From: Euonymus europaeus
Lineage: Eukaryota; Streptophyta; Magnoliopsida; Celastrales; Celastraceae
Length of the DNA: 64,000 nt
Reading direction: 5' to 3'
Assembly: GCA_963580455.1 (NCBI GenBank)
Contig: OY756958.1
Location: forward strand, 28,718,501-28,782,500
Positions 46,101 through 60,000 of this stretch are shown here, one piece after another. Position numbers and translations under genes: made by a program. Numbering within the stretch: the first letter of the stretch is position 1; each line of letters opens with the position of its first letter. Below the pieces are notes generated by a model. The model saw only the letters and a list, made by a program, of their open reading frames with translations. It was not told the origin of the DNA and ran no database searches.

Positions 46101-49100
46101 TATCACCCTTAAGACGAGCAGAGCAAAAATACATCCACACATCTCCTTTTTGCAAGCCTTCACTCTGAGAGCCCCTCATTTGCATTCCAAGACTTTTCTC
46201 AAGTAGATCAAATAAAATTGAAAAAGCACTTTAGTCGCCAACACTGAGCATAACAAGCAGGATCTGCATACAAATACACCCCAAGGCCTAGCGTTTCCAA
46301 CCGGTGAAAACAATTGTGTTGTAATCGAGTAATTTTATCACCACACCAAAATTCCTCATTTCCAAATAACCAACACAATTCAAAAATGCTTCGTTATTCC
46401 TAGTCAACCTGGAAATCTCTGCCTTTCAAAGAAGAGTACCTCGTCAAACCTCATATCAAATAAAATTGAGACAGAAAGGTTACAGCACCAAAATCACGAA
46501 TGATGAAAGCATTCTTCCCACCTTTCCTTGTTCCTTTCCAGACTCCAACACTGTGTGCCTCCATTCCTACCCAATTAGCCCACTCACTCTCTCTGGTCAC
46601 TAAATAATATTTATGCACCATAAATTTAAACAATTGCCAGGTAAAGCTTCATTACAAGACACCAAACACTAGAGATTTTATCCCCCAAAACTAGCAGATT
46701 CAGCGGGTGCTCAGTACACCTGATAACCATTGATTCCTCAATGTTGCAGGCTAGAAGCCACTTTACAATAAAAATTAACATGAGAGATGGCGAGAGAGGA
46801 TGGGTGGGAGGGAGGGGGAGAGAGAGAGAGGGATGGATGACTTCACACTTTTTTTTACTGTTAAGATGAATGAAGAAACAGAGCTCAACATAATGCAGAA
46901 TATAGAATGAAGTACAAGTCTACAAGGAGGTGGCCTTACTTTCTTATACAACCGATAATCGATGAAGAAGCCATGCATGTACGCTCTTAGAAGATTGGTG
47001 CCAACAAGATTTGTCAAATTCAATTTCTCCAGCTCTTCTTTTGTCAAAAATTTAAAATTGTCATAAATGGTAGTCTGTGGATTCTCCTCCATCTCTTCCT
47101 GGAGACGAGAAAAAAGAAAGAAATCAATATATTTCACCACTGTAACACAGTCAGAGAAGAACAAAAAATAAATAAATAACACTAAATCTCAGAATCCGCA
47201 CCGTTAGATTTTCCAAAGAAGAACACCATTTTGGAGTAGGGCCTAGCGCAGGTACGAAGAAAGATGGTATCTGGCTATTGTCCAAAGCAAGCAGCATCAA
47301 ACCACTGTCCTTAAACACACAAATATCATTTATTTTATTATCAGTTGCTGGTTCAATGCTGGTCATTCCATCTCCCTGGAAGCAATAAACACAGAAAATA
47401 ACTCAATCATACAAGAAAGAAAGAAAAAAAGTACTGCTGTCGTATGAATGGAGGGCAATTACCCGAACCCACTTTATCCTCACCTAGAAATCAAAGTGTG
47501 CATGTCTTACGTGGATATGGTTTTGTTAATGTATCAATGGATATACCCAACAATGTACATTTAAATTACTTAACAACAATTAACTGCACTCCTTCAATTT
47601 TTGTGCATATAATGACTGCCTTATCTAAAATCCTAATCCTCAACATTGTAATGTATGGGATAAAGGCTGATGATGAATATTTTTCTTTTAATCAGCCAAT
47701 GTGTGCAGGGAAAATCATACAAAATTATTTTAGCTTAATTTAGCCATTGCCATAATATCAATACAGGTCCAACTGTCAAGGCAGCTCCTCAACTTGCTGA
47801 CCAAAAGTCTCCTTACCGTCTCAGGATCCCATATTCTAACAACATGACTATCTGTAGTAATTAACTTTGGTCGTTTAGAATTAAGAGTCCGATGCCACTT
47901 GATGTCCAGTATGGCACTTCCATACCTGTAAGGAAATAACAGAAATTTGAAGAACCATAAGCCAAAAGCGAGTAATAGATATTCCCCCATTTAATTCAAT
48001 ATGAAGAGAGGATGAACAGGATAGACTCTCACATATGGTCCTTAACTCGTAAAGGATGTGAGGAACGCAAGTCATACAGAAGTACCTGCACATAACTACA
48101 TTACTAATGTACTATGGAAAAGTTCATCATACAAAAAATTACAATAGAATTACATAGTACATACACAAAAGAAAAATGATGATAAGAAATGGAAACTATA
48201 AAATTCTTAGGAGGTGTCAAATTGTCATCATACCTTGCCTCCACTACTTCCAACACCCATGAGGAACCCTCCATCCCCATCAAACTCTAGTGCAGTGACC
48301 TCCTACAATTCAGCCAGAACAATAAGAGGGCGTTTTCAAGCAAAAAAAAAACAACAGATATGTTATTATATATGCAATATTCAAGAAATGCACATAACAT
48401 TTTGGTAAAAGACGAAAGAATAAATGACAATAAGTTCACCAGTAGTCCATTTTGCCCAAAAAAAATATAACTACCACTCAAATCTCACAATATGAATGGA
48501 AAATCAGGATGGCAACCTCGTCAATGCCACTAACGGCATTAATTCTGCCAACCGAAGATCTCATCCTCATGTCAAAACATTCAACCGCGCCGTCCTCACC
48601 ACCACAAGCAACTAACCCATGAAGCTTACTGCCATTAAAAAACAAATATTCTTCAGCTTCAATTATGCAAAAGCTAAAAGCCAAAAATATCAATCATAAA
48701 ATTTGTAACAAGGAAAACAGGATCAACAAAAATATCAAAACCTTCGGCAAACTACATTTAGGGCTGATGATTGTGAGGTAAGCGAGGACATAAATCGCCC
48801 CTGCAAAGAAAGAAAAATCAGAATTCCAAAACCAAACCTCTAATTTGAATGCCTACACCCACATTCCCCAAAAGAAAAGAATGCTAAAAGAAATCCAGCA
48901 GGACCAGCAATGCAAGAAAGTCCCAGCATTATTGTAAAGTTCCTAGAAAATAGTTCTCGCGGATATCAATGGCCGATTTCACCTTCATCGAGATTGAGAT
49001 TATTACAATATTACCCCATCTCATTATCAGATAAAAGAAAGTCAAGCTTCTAATGAAGCTCTAGCTTTATGATAACCACGGAAAACATAAAAAGAAAGAA

Positions 49101-51973
49101 ATGCTAGTTTTGTATATCCATGAATCCTACAAGATGGTTCTAAGAATGGCCATGAAGATTTTCTAAAAATATAACTAAATAGGTATACACACTATTTGGA
49201 CTAAAGATTAAAACATATAGATTTGATTCAAAAAGATAAATTTGTGTTCAAAGAGATAACAGAAATAGAGCAAAGCAGGAGCTCCAAGAAAATCAAAAAT
49301 AAAAACACAGAACACCACCACTAATTGAGAAATGAGGGGGTCTACAACATTTTAGTCCACACTTTTCATTAATCAATATAAACCAATTACTGCACCCGGA
49401 TCCCTCAATCCCTTGTAACAGTTCCTAACATTTTCAACTTAAAAGCGCACAAAAAGATAAAAGGAGGAAAAACGCAAAATTAAACCAAAACAACCACTAC
49501 TGCAACAGCTACAGCAGCAGATACAATATGCACAAGATATTGTGGGCTCCCAAGTACAAAATTTTATTAACATAAATTGCATGTTCTTGGGAACTGAGGA
49601 GTCATTTATTAAATGGTTATTCATTTCGTTCTCTTCTCTACCATATCGTTAGCCCTCAAGAAGTTGATAAGACATGATGATTTATTCAAAAAAGGGAAAA
49701 AATAAGTACTATTGTAATTTGTGTTTACCCCTCCTTCTAGCAGCTAATATGACCATTTTTTTACCGCTCTTTCAAACTCTACAATCTACATGAAGGTTCA
49801 TCAATATAACAACCTTTTTTCCAAAATAATACTGGGTTTTAAAATTCAACAGGTGCCAATATATAGGAAAGTATGGTACTTCAATCATTCAGTGAGAACA
49901 TAAACTGCAGGCCAAGGTAGCAAATTAATCAAATAAATTAGATTTAGTAGTCAGGACTCTGGAATTCCCAACATATAATTACATAGCACAAATCAGATAC
50001 AGATGACCCCCACTTACCCATATGCAACACACAAAGGCACGTGCAAAATAACCATAGTTAAAACCATTACAAAAAAAAATGGAGCTAAGTTAAAAACCTG
50101 CTCTAAATTAATTCTGTACAGCTCAGGAGATGAGGCAGCACAAAGCAAGTCACAGGACCAGCAATCATATTCAATATCCCTTCCCATCCTGTACATTCAG
50201 AGATAAAATGTACATTTTACTATGAGAATATATTGATAATGGAAATGTCAAAAATACCCAAACTCAAATAAAGTAGAATAACAGCAGTCTACATTTTAAA
50301 TCATCCCATAAATTGAACTAAAGTTCTAGACACCAAATTGATACACAGATATGTCGCATGACATGATACTCCATATACAATTAAAATAATTGTGAACGAA
50401 GACAAAACCTTGGAATCCGCAAAGTGTAGTGCTTTCCATATTTTGCATACAGACAAATAGAGCGATCGGAACATAAAAAGGCTAGCTTTGAATAGTCATC
50501 GGCCAGTATCTACAAAATGAAAAACATTGCATCATGAGAAATTCAAAATCATGATTTAAGGAAAACAAAGCAATAAAATATCCAGATTTATGAAGGGCTA
50601 CATAATAAATATCTGAGGAAATAGCAGTTTTATTCATATTTTGCTAATAAATAAAAAGGTTTTTCCATTTTATTTTAGATTGTTTCTTTTGAAACTAAAA
50701 GGTAGCCCACTTATCCTTTCTTCCTTTTTTCCCCATTCTGTAGCTATCTAGAGTTGGATTTTGAAAATATGATTACCTGCCATTGTGCACAATTTTACTG
50801 GACTGAACAAAAGCAAAATTCGAAGAATTGAAGCCCTTACAATCTTGATCCAATTTCTAAACTGACTCTCTACAGATCACATTGCCAAAGCAACCATAGT
50901 TTCAAACTAAGATTAATTGAAAATTTTTATTCTCTATTCTACTTTCATCTATATTTGTCCTCCATTCTATTTGTTCTCCATTATATTATCACCCCCTCCG
51001 GCACAAAAGCAGGCCATAGCAGTCCAAACTATACATTCTATTAAAGCCTACATATATCAGCTATAAAATTTCAGAAGACCACTTCAATTGGCTTCATAAC
51101 AGAATTTAGCAAGATGTATAATACCTGAAAATCGATTATCTCCGAATCAAAGTGTCTTTCAAATTTCAAAGACAATTGTCTCAACTCATATACTTTGATT
51201 TGGGGTGGGTAAATTCCTGCATTTCAAGATTAAATAAGAAAAAATCTACAATAAATGTCAAGTTTTTTGACAATAAATATTGAGACAAATAAAAGCAAAG
51301 CTCCAAGGCACCTGATGCAATAACAAACTCCCCATCAGAAGTTGCCTTGATTTTGGTTGTTGCGGTTTCAAATCTTAAATCTTGAATCAACTCAATCCTC
51401 TGCTGATAATCTAAGGAACATAATAACAGTGGAATTAATATAAAATATATATATATATAACTCTAAACAGTGCCCAAATGTACATTCTAAAAAAATATAG
51501 TTCACGAACATGTAATTGACAACTGAACTTCCATTAAAGCGCATCATCTCTAGTCTTTTTATAAAATTATCTCAAATTTTCACTCGACATTGTGTAGTAA
51601 AATAACTGCATCAATCTATTAAGGGTTTAAGCTAGGGTTTAACGAAGCCAGTGAATTACAAGCTATCGCATCAAATTAAAACCCTAACAAACCAAAGCAA
51701 CTCAAAGCACTCAATCTAAGGAAAATTACACCAAAAACCTCCAATGTCTAAACCATCCAAAAAATAACACAAACAAACACGGTGTCAAATTAAGAAACAC
51801 AATAGTAGGGTATGACGTGTTATGGCCGGTGAGAACTTACTTTTATTCTTTCGAAGCGCTTTCTGCTTTTTAGGAGCGAGCCAAGTGGCGGCGGAGCGAT
51901 TCTGTGATGACATTGTGTACATCTTGACTCCATTAATGGAGTTCGACTTTAGGGTTTCTCCCTGATACGCCAT
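43194..51973 (-). CDS. NOL10: Nucleolar protein 10 / Enp2 homologue (WD40, NUC153, RGG tail)
   Basis: Sixteen exons with GT-AG ends: 51973-51841, 51410-51312, 51216-51125, 50509-50409, 50188-50098, 48800-48742, 48628-48517, 48302-48234, 48085-48033, 47925-47817, 47375-47202, 47098-46940, 45547-45455, 44441-44259, 44077-43869, 43623-43194. The sum is 2166 nt, open, 721 aa. Residues ~45-400 form the WD40-like propeller ([23 protein letters not shown]). Next is an Enp2-type segment ([20 protein letters not shown]), a Lys-rich stretch (KKKSKKKKG), the NUC153 motif ([16 protein letters not shown], joined across exons 14/15), and a GRGRG/RGGG-rich C-terminus of ~45 residues (RNA-binding, likely Arg-methylated). 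Known role: small-subunit pre-rRNA processing in the nucleolus; the Arabidopsis homologue is annotated as embryo sac development arrest 7. All exons join in frame, so the gene looks intact. Confidence 0.95.
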
Positions 51974-52339
51974 TGCTGGTTGTTTCTTTACGCTTCCGTT
52001 CTATAAAATTATGGCATACGAATTTGCAGAGATGTAATACAGGGACGGAGGAGGCGCGTTTTTGTCTTCGAAGCCGCTTCACTATGAAGAAGTCCTCTGT
52101 CGTCGAAGGGCGGCAGCTGTAATGTTTTTTCAGTTAAAAAAAATTAACAAATATCTACTGGGCCTAGATAGACTTGGATTTGGGCCATTAGGTTATGAAA
52201 AAATTAGGGCTCAGTATTTACCAGTAATTAGGGATCTTCAAACGGCCCGTGGGCTGGCCCGAGCCCACGGGCCAAAGCCCGGCCCGAGCCCGAAGGGACC
52301 TCGGGCCTGGGCTCCATTTCTGGGGTCGAGTCGGCCAGA

Positions 52340-52565
52340 GCCCGAAAAATATAACACATAATACATACATACATAGATATATATACATATATATCTATAT
52401 GTGTGTGTGTGTGACAGTGTGCAAATATGCACACTGTCACATGCACACTGTGACATGTGTGTATATGTATATACATATATATATATTTATAGGTGTATAC
52501 ATATATATATACATATATATATATATCTTTATATATGTGTGTCAGTGTGCAAATATATATATCTA
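52340..52565. repeat. AT/GT microsatellite of the hAT core, left part
   Basis: Alternating TATA, CATA and GTGT runs with short palindromes around CACACTGTCACA. The same kind of sequence resumes after the Helitron at 56777-56930. Confidence 0.85.
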
Positions 52566-55500
52566 TCTATACTATACTATAAAGACCATACAATTCTCGC
52601 TTCCACAGCGCGAGTACCGACTATTCACGGAACCCACCGCGATTTCACCTCGCTTTTCCATCACCAAATGCACTGTCTCTAGCCTACGCGGGGATGCCAA
52701 AAACGACGTCGTTCTCTATCGATGTTGTGCGCGTTGGTTAGCTCTGAATTCTTCCTTCTACTCGCGCAAACCTCCGCCACTCTTGGCCGCCCATCGTGTC
52801 GGTACCCATGGAATATCCACCGTCCATGTAGGTGCATGCATGTAATCATGTCCTCCAAAGTCCCCCTCGCAGAGGATTTTGTTTGTTCCTCGCACTGCCT
52901 TCCTCCAAGCTTATCCACTACCCTACCGTGATGTCATCCTGTCATTGCTTTTCTTCTAGCTGTCAGGACAAGATATCTCTCTTAGCAAGCAAGATTTAGG
53001 TACAAATTTCCATTTGCTTTTTCGCCCATCCTTATCTCTTCGCGACCGTCTCGACTACGAAATACTTCTTCAGCCCTGTCTCTAAAACTTCCGGCAACCA
53101 AAGGTGAGCACCACTGATTTACTGCTTCCGTTATTATTAGTATTGGTTCTGGTGGTTCTTGAGGTCGATTTACTGCGTCTACCGCTGTTTTTGATACCTG
53201 ATCGGCTAATTCCTTTTCAGATTCCTATTGGGTTCCAATCGTCGCTGGCTGGTGTCTTCTTAAGGTGGGATTGTGCGGCGTATGGAGAGCACCTCTGTTG
53301 ACAAGTTGGTCTTCCGCTGCTTCCCCAGCTAATCCCGTGTGTTTACCCATTTCGTGCAGGTTTTTGTGAAACCCTGAGCTGTTGAAACTGAAAATCAAAG
53401 CACACAGGTAAGGTGTTCTTCTTTGGGGCCTTCTGCACCATATTATAGCTGTTTATTTGTCTTGCTATTCACGATTTTTGACTCGATTGGGTTTGTGTTT
53501 AAAACTGAATTGAGTTTCTTGATTATGTTGGTTAGTCCATTTGTGCTCAGTTTGTTGATTTAGTTGTTGGTTGAAGCTGGAGTAACTCTATTGGGCCCAT
53601 TCCAAGTGTGATATAACTTTGTGTGTTCCAATTCAAGATACCTTGGCTAGGTCTTATGCTTTTCGCGGCTATGATTTGTGACTTTCAAATCTACTCTCTA
53701 TGGACTTTTGTTTTCTGAATTGTTGTGTTAACGAGATTAGTGATACTCTATCTATCGTACAAAATTTCTAAATGCCACCTTGTGGGCACCAAGAGGTCTA
53801 TCCTCCAAATTTACTTCCATGTGCTGTGTTTCTGATTCAAGATTTAACAGATTCTTTCAATCTTTCCCTAATAAATTTTGTATTCATGCTTTTAGGAGCA
53901 GTTGTGAAATCTCTGAATTTACGCAAGCTAAACTTGAAGTTGACCAGATATTTGCATTAATTATCTGGTTTATGCTTATTATTTTATCCCATTCCTTTGG
54001 AAAAAAGAAACTTTTATTGCCATCACCGGTCAATTAAATTATCACTTTGTGTGTTGACACCGTGAATCTCATAAACTCTTCTCATGTATTAATTGCACGT
54101 ACCATACACATGGATCTTCAAAATGACAGCTTTTGTTCAAATGTGGTTTAATAATTTTGTCACGCCCAACCATTTTAATTATGTGTTAGTTTTGAGAATT
54201 TAGATGTTGTTAGATGCCATGAATTTAGATGTTGTTTTCATAGTTTGTCCCTTTTTTTCCAAATTTATGATTTTGTGTTTTGCTGTTGAGCTTTGTTTAG
54301 TTTGAGCTTTTTATTCTTGCCTCTACAATCCCTTCTCTCTCTATTTTCTTTACTAAACAGAGTTGAACCTTGAAAGACAGTTGTAATTATTAAGAAAGTA
54401 GAGTTAGGATGCGGCTACAAGATTTTATAGCTGTAATGAACATTGTTAACAATGCAAAGAGAAGAAGTTATCAATTATATCAAAGCAGCTGAACAAGTTA
54501 TTGACTTATTGGTTTGGAGATTGAGTTTGAAGAATTTTGTCTTCAAAATATATTTATTCGTCCTCCAATATCCTGAAGTGGTTATGTAGGCATCAGGTTT
54601 GTTTGGCATCTATTTTATGTGTTGATTTCTCTCTAATATCTTATTGTTTTCTCGGTTTTTTTTAACTCTCTATTATGCTCTCTCTGTCTCAACTGGGTCT
54701 ATCATTTGCTTTCACACAGGTTATTAGACAGCCACACTTTATACCAGCAATGCAGTGACATCCTTGAGAGGTAAATCTTCATAACTACATTATTCTCATA
54801 CATTCTGTTCATCTGATTTGTTTTTTATGTTCTCATAGTTGTTGTGTCATAACTAAAACTAGCTGTTAACCAATCTGATGCATTCTCTCTACATTGATCA
54901 AAGTTTTTTTTTGTCATTTGCTACATGCTTTGTTCATTGGACCTGTCACACTTTTCACAGGTTTAGATCGCTTGGTTTTTATCTGCTTCTGCTCACGGTC
55001 ATCTTCTTCTCACCAAATCCCTAATGTCTTCACAGGTATGCAACTATAATGTGTCCTCTGCCTGATTTGGTTCACCATGTATGAGATTTATGTCTGCCCT
55101 GGTGTCTTTACTTATAAATCTGAATTTGACAATTATGAACATTTTTTTTAACAGCAGGTATCGAGGAAAAAATATGCAAAACAAAATCAGGTTCAAGGCA
55201 AAATCAAGTACCTAAATATGCGAGGTTTGTTTTTTGTTTTGTTTTTGGGTTTGTTTAAATTCACAAATTTTATAAGTGTTTATCAGGTTCGTCTCTCTTT
55301 CCATATTCATGCCAGTCCAAAATCATGTTATGTTGTGTGGTTTCATAGTATTTCTTTGATGGCCATCTAATTCTGTCTGCTGCAGACACAAATAAATTCT
55401 ACACTGAAGTCCAGGAAAATGCTTCTTGGAAAGGAGGACGAGATGTGGCAGAAAATGTTTCCATAAAGCGAGCTCATGCCAGGTATTATTGTATAACATT

Positions 55501-56776
55501 TGAAGTATTTCTTTGATATCATACATACTTTCACATTTTAACTTCCTCCTGAAGTAAATGATTTTAAAGATTTTTTTATGAATTTTTCCATTCAAAACCC
55601 CTTTTTATAACTTTGATTTCAACTGATGGTTGAATCAAACCATGGGCTATGTGCCAGCGAGCAAATTCCTAAATCCATTATGGAGAATTTATGTTTGATA
55701 TTTTTTCTCCCTCAATTTGGATTGTGCAATAATCATGTCTACCTAGAACCTTCTTTTATGGCTTTGCCAACTCATGGTTGAATCACTAGGTTTTTGCCCT
55801 TTGAAGGTGTTTTGCCTTACTGAACAATATAGCTCAAACAGAGGTTAGTGATTTGTTGTTTGTTTCCATGATTTCCAATTAATGGGCTCAATGTTTGTTT
55901 TCACTCATTCATCCCCAATGATTATTGAGAACCTCTGCATTTTCTGTGGAAAATGTAATTTTATTTTGCTGTTAAAAAAAGGGAATTCAGGAACCTTTAT
56001 TTGCGATTTTAATCTGAAAGGATAAAATAGCACAATATCACTTTGAACAAACATTATCAGGGGAAAAAAATTCTCTCTCACCTAACACTTAGCATCTAAA
56101 ACCTCTTCAAAAGGTAAGGAAGGACTTTATTAGCTAAAACAAAAAAAGATAAGCGGCATGATGCTTCCCAGTTTGTATTCTACAATTTATAAATGTAGCT
56201 ACGAAAATGGGTGGTCATTTGATTGTTGTACACTTATAAAAATGGCTTTGTTCAAACAATAATTCATTCAAGGAAAACTAAGTGCATAACCGAAGTAAGC
56301 TGCAGTTGTAATTTATAAAAGATTGTGTTGACTTTCACTCTTATATTTCTCTGGGATGAGGAATAAAAAAATTAAAATCCATTCTTATCATCAGTTCAAT
56401 AATTTCCCTTTTTGTAGAGGCCAGTTACTTCTCATCTCATATCATAATGTGTTTCTGCAGAATGACTTTGCTTAGTGATGCCTGAAATTAATGTTTGTTG
56501 CGACTCTATTGATCAACTTATTTTCTTACCTTTTTGGTTTTTAAATTCCTCAGCTGTCAAATGGGATGCCCTTCCAATGGCGAGCTGTTAGACGATTACA
56601 ATCATGTATTGCTTGCAATTTAGTGGCCACTTCATAAAATGACAGAAGGTAGATTGATTTTTTAAATAAGGTTATATAATTGTGCTACCCAAAATTTATA
56701 TGCTAAGCAGCTTGCTGTATTATCCTTTGTTGCAGAAGAAATGTCGACCCGCCGCAACGCGCGGGCACGACGCTAG
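52566..56776 (+). mobile_element. 4.2 kb non-autonomous Helitron nested in the hAT element
   Basis: Starts TCTATACTATACTATAAAG and ends CTAG, inserted between A (52565) and T (56777) with no target duplication, as Helitrons do. Near the 3' end, CCCGC...GCGGG (about 56748-56765) can form the expected short GC hairpin a few bases before CTAG. The flanking microsatellite on both sides belongs to the hAT core. No Rep or helicase motif is visible, so it is non-autonomous. The inside looks like a gene: GC-richer 5' part, pyrimidine-rich acceptors and a spliced ORF. Confidence 0.88.
55024..56623 (+). CDS. Candidate four-exon small ORF carried by the Helitron (unknown function)
   Basis: Coding exons 55024-55035, 55158-55224 (or from 55155), 55386-55482 and 56554-56623 join through GT-AG sites into 246 nt: 81 aa plus stop, with phases 0, 1 and 2 all satisfied. 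The protein starts MSSQ, has a basic first half (VSRKKYAKQNQVQGKIK), then NKFYTEVQENASWKGG, then a short Cys/Gly end (CQMGCPSNGEL). I do not recognise it. Non-coding 5' exons are suggested by clean acceptor/donor pairs at 54720-54770 and 54961-55035, and by the GC-rich region 52650-53100. Most likely a gene or gene part captured by the Helitron; a chance chain of splice-like sites cannot be excluded. Confidence 0.45.
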
Positions 56777-57075
56777 TATATATATATAAATATGCACACT
56801 GTCACAGTGTGTGTGTATATATATATAAATACATTTATATGTGTATATATATATATATATTGTATAGATATATTTATAAGTGTGTGTATATATTTATGTA
56901 TGTGTATGTATATATATTAATTTAATACTTAAGCCCGAGCCCATTGGGCCAAGCCCGACCCGAGACCCGACTTATTGGCCCGAATTACTTGGGCCAAGGT
57001 CGGGCTTGGGCCAAGGCCGGGCCTGGACCTAATTTTTTGGGCCAACCCGGCCCGATGACGAGGCCTACCAGTAAT

Positions 57076-60000
57076 AAGTTACTGACACTCACCTGCTTAA
57101 TTCCCCGAGGGTGAATTCATTGGTTGTTTTTTTTATTTTCTCTTGCTTTATTTTTTGGGGGATTCACCAATAAATTCTTTAATCCTTTAATAAAAATATG
57201 TATTTCATTCACTCCCTTCAATTTGTTAATATTCCAAGACATCCTTTAAATAATTCTGGACAAAACTACTTTTATTCCAATAAATCCTTATGTGTATGAC
57301 ATATGCTGACATCGCCATATTCTTTTTATTTTTTTTCTTTTAAAAACTTTAAAACAGTTTTATCTCTCAAAATACAAGTCGGATTTTTAAAAAATATATA
57401 TATATTCATAATCAACACGAAAAACTCTTTCCAAGGAAATCCATCATCGATATGTTTAAATATTCATTCATCAAATCATCTGAATGAACTCAGAGGATTT
57501 CTCAAACTTATCCAGAATTCAGAGAATTTCTCAAAACTCATCAAAACCAATCGAAAGAGTTTTCAAAATTAAGCAAATAAATTCAGATGATTTCATAAAA
57601 ATATATAAAATATATATATATATTTTTTAAAAATCAAACAAAAAACAACAAAAAATTTTAGAGGATTTCACAAACTTGTCACAAATTTAGAGGATTTCAT
57701 AAAATTTACCAAAATAAATTAAAGGAATTTTTGAAATTAAGCAAAAAGAAAATAGAGGATTCCATAAAATATATAATAAAAATTATAAGAATTTTTGAAA
57801 ATCAAACAAAAAATAACCCGAAACTCTAAATCCTAAACCTAAAATCCCAAAATCCTAAATACTAAATCCTAATATCTTAAATCTCAAAATCATAAAGTAT
57901 AAACACTAAACTATAATATTTTAAACACAAACTCTTAAATTTTAAACCTTATAACCAGAAATCCTCTGAATTTTTTCAGAAATCCTCTGAATTTTCCATA
58001 AATCCTCTAAATGTAAACAATTCTAGTTTTAATTTTGAACAAAAAAATCTTATAAATAATTAAGAAGAATTTACAAAAATAAGAAGAAAATCTTAAAATT
58101 CTACTAACATATATTCTTAAACCTTAAACCTTAAACCTTAAGTCATAAACCCCAAAATCCTAAATAATGAATTATGTTCTCCTAAACCCTAAAACCTTAT
58201 ACCATAAACTCTAAACTATAATATCTTAAACTTTAAAACCCTAAACTTTATCAAAATGAAACAAAAAAACAACTAAAAATTTAGATGATTAGAAGATTTC
58301 TCAAACTTATCAAGAATTCAGATAATTTTACAAAACTCACCAAAACAATTCAGAATAGTTTTTGAAATTATACAAAAAAAAAATTGAGGATTTCTTACCC
58401 ATAATTCAGAGGATTTTCGCAAAAGTCACCAAAACGGTTAAAAATCGTTATGCTATTTTGTTTTGTTTAAAATATGAATTGAGTTTTATTATGATATTAC
58501 TCTCATAAGTTATTAGCTTTGGTTGTTAGTGAAGAATGTAATAAAAATATTGACATTTGTATTGGATAACTTTTTGTTGATGGATAAGTGTTTCATTGTT
58601 GATTTTGATAATATAATGATTCACAGATTTTAATGTATATGCATAGGTTACTGAGTCAACTAAATTTTGCGCATGTGAGTCCATGCGCTTAATTTTCATG
58701 AAAGGAAAATTTTTTTGGTTGATCGACTCTTCACTTTGATTCATCAAAAATGAAATTATTAGTTTATCTTTAAAAACATATAGATAATATGCATGATTTT
58801 CATCCAACTTTCTGAGATTGTATTTATATTTATTTTATTATAATAATTATTTACTAAATAAGGAGCAATCATGTACTAATAAAAATAAGGATAGGTTTAA
58901 ATGATGGGAGGGTAAAATTGTCATTAATTTAGTTTAAAATTTAAAGTTATCTTTATTGAGCTAAACTTCAAATAATTGGGGATGTATTAGGCTACAAACT
59001 TTTCAAAAATACTAAATGGAATATAAAGTCCATATAAAGGACTTATCACCAAATAATCTTTTTTTTTAATTTTCTTTCGCATGTGTTTTTATTATCTTTT
59101 TTTATTTAATATGTTTTAAAATATTAAAATATATTATGTGATGTTATAATAGGTATGTGATTGAAAGACGAGTTTTTAATTAAAATATGGAAAATCAAGT
59201 ATTCTATTTTCGATTATGAATTTGACACACTTACGAGTCTTCATATAGGAGCCCCACTCAACAAGAAATATGTGTGGATATGAAAAATCACTCCATCCGT
59301 TTCTGAATAGCTGTCGTTTAAGATTTTTGTACAATAATTAATAAATATATTAAATAGCTCTAATATTAGTAAAAAAATAGTTTATTGGATTGGAATACCC
59401 TTATTAAAAATATGAAAGCTAACTAATGTGTGCAGTTATTAAGTTTTTTGTGAAAAAATAAGAATAAAGGTAAAATTGTGAAAAATAATATTAATTATGT
59501 TTTAGGCAGGGCTATGTCTTCTCTGACTTTGATACATGCTAATTAATTTGGTCTTAGTCTTAAACCGTTTGATTCGCCATTTTTTTTTTGTTCGAAGCAT
59601 ATATGTTTATAATAATGCCGACTGCCGAGTGAGTCTATATGGTGTGGGTGGTTGGTTCAACAAATTTTTATTAGATTTTTTTTTTTGAATAAAATTACTA
59701 AGAAGATTATCATACATTTAGATTTTAAAACATATAAAAAGAAGATAAATGTGGAAGATCTATGCTGAAATATTTGAAAACATTGTTGAAAAAACTATAC
59801 TCTAACAACACTCGAGAACGCTAGCATATTATTAGTTCACAAAATAATATTTTGGGTCTTGTGAAAAGCATATATGTTAACATATACTCAACTATAACTT
59901 TGAGAAAAATTGATAGACTTGTAAGTGATTATATTTTCTATACAGAGAATTTATGAGCCACTTTGTAAACCATTGCACAAAGATTACTTCGTAGTTTACA

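Larger units (their letters stand above)
52230..57067. mobile_element. Non-autonomous hAT-type element, split by a Helitron
   Basis: Ends TAGGGATCTTCA... and, inverted, TAGGCCTCGTCA... match at about 15 of 21 positions, followed by GC-rich GGCCCG-type subterminal stretches at both ends (about 52245-52350 and 56935-57060). The flanks carry an 8-bp duplication CCAGTAAT (52222-52229 and 57068-57075), the hAT size. Without the Helitron it is ~627 bp, with a core of TATA/GTGT microsatellite and no coding capacity. It lies ~257 bp upstream of the NOL10 start codon. Confidence 0.85.

Noticed and set aside
52228..52845. Open frames over the GC-rich hAT end and microsatellite (both strands)
   Set aside because: Composition-driven by GGCCCG and TATA/GTGT repeats; they cross the Helitron boundary.
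57830..58260. CCTAAA-rich stretches as interstitial telomeric repeat
   Set aside because: Too degenerate and irregular for a true telomere insertion; reported only as telomere-like repeat.
59290..59320. Stowaway MITE
   Set aside because: One end resembles the CTCCCTCCGTTCC consensus (CTCCATCCGTTTC), but no matching second end or TA duplication was found.
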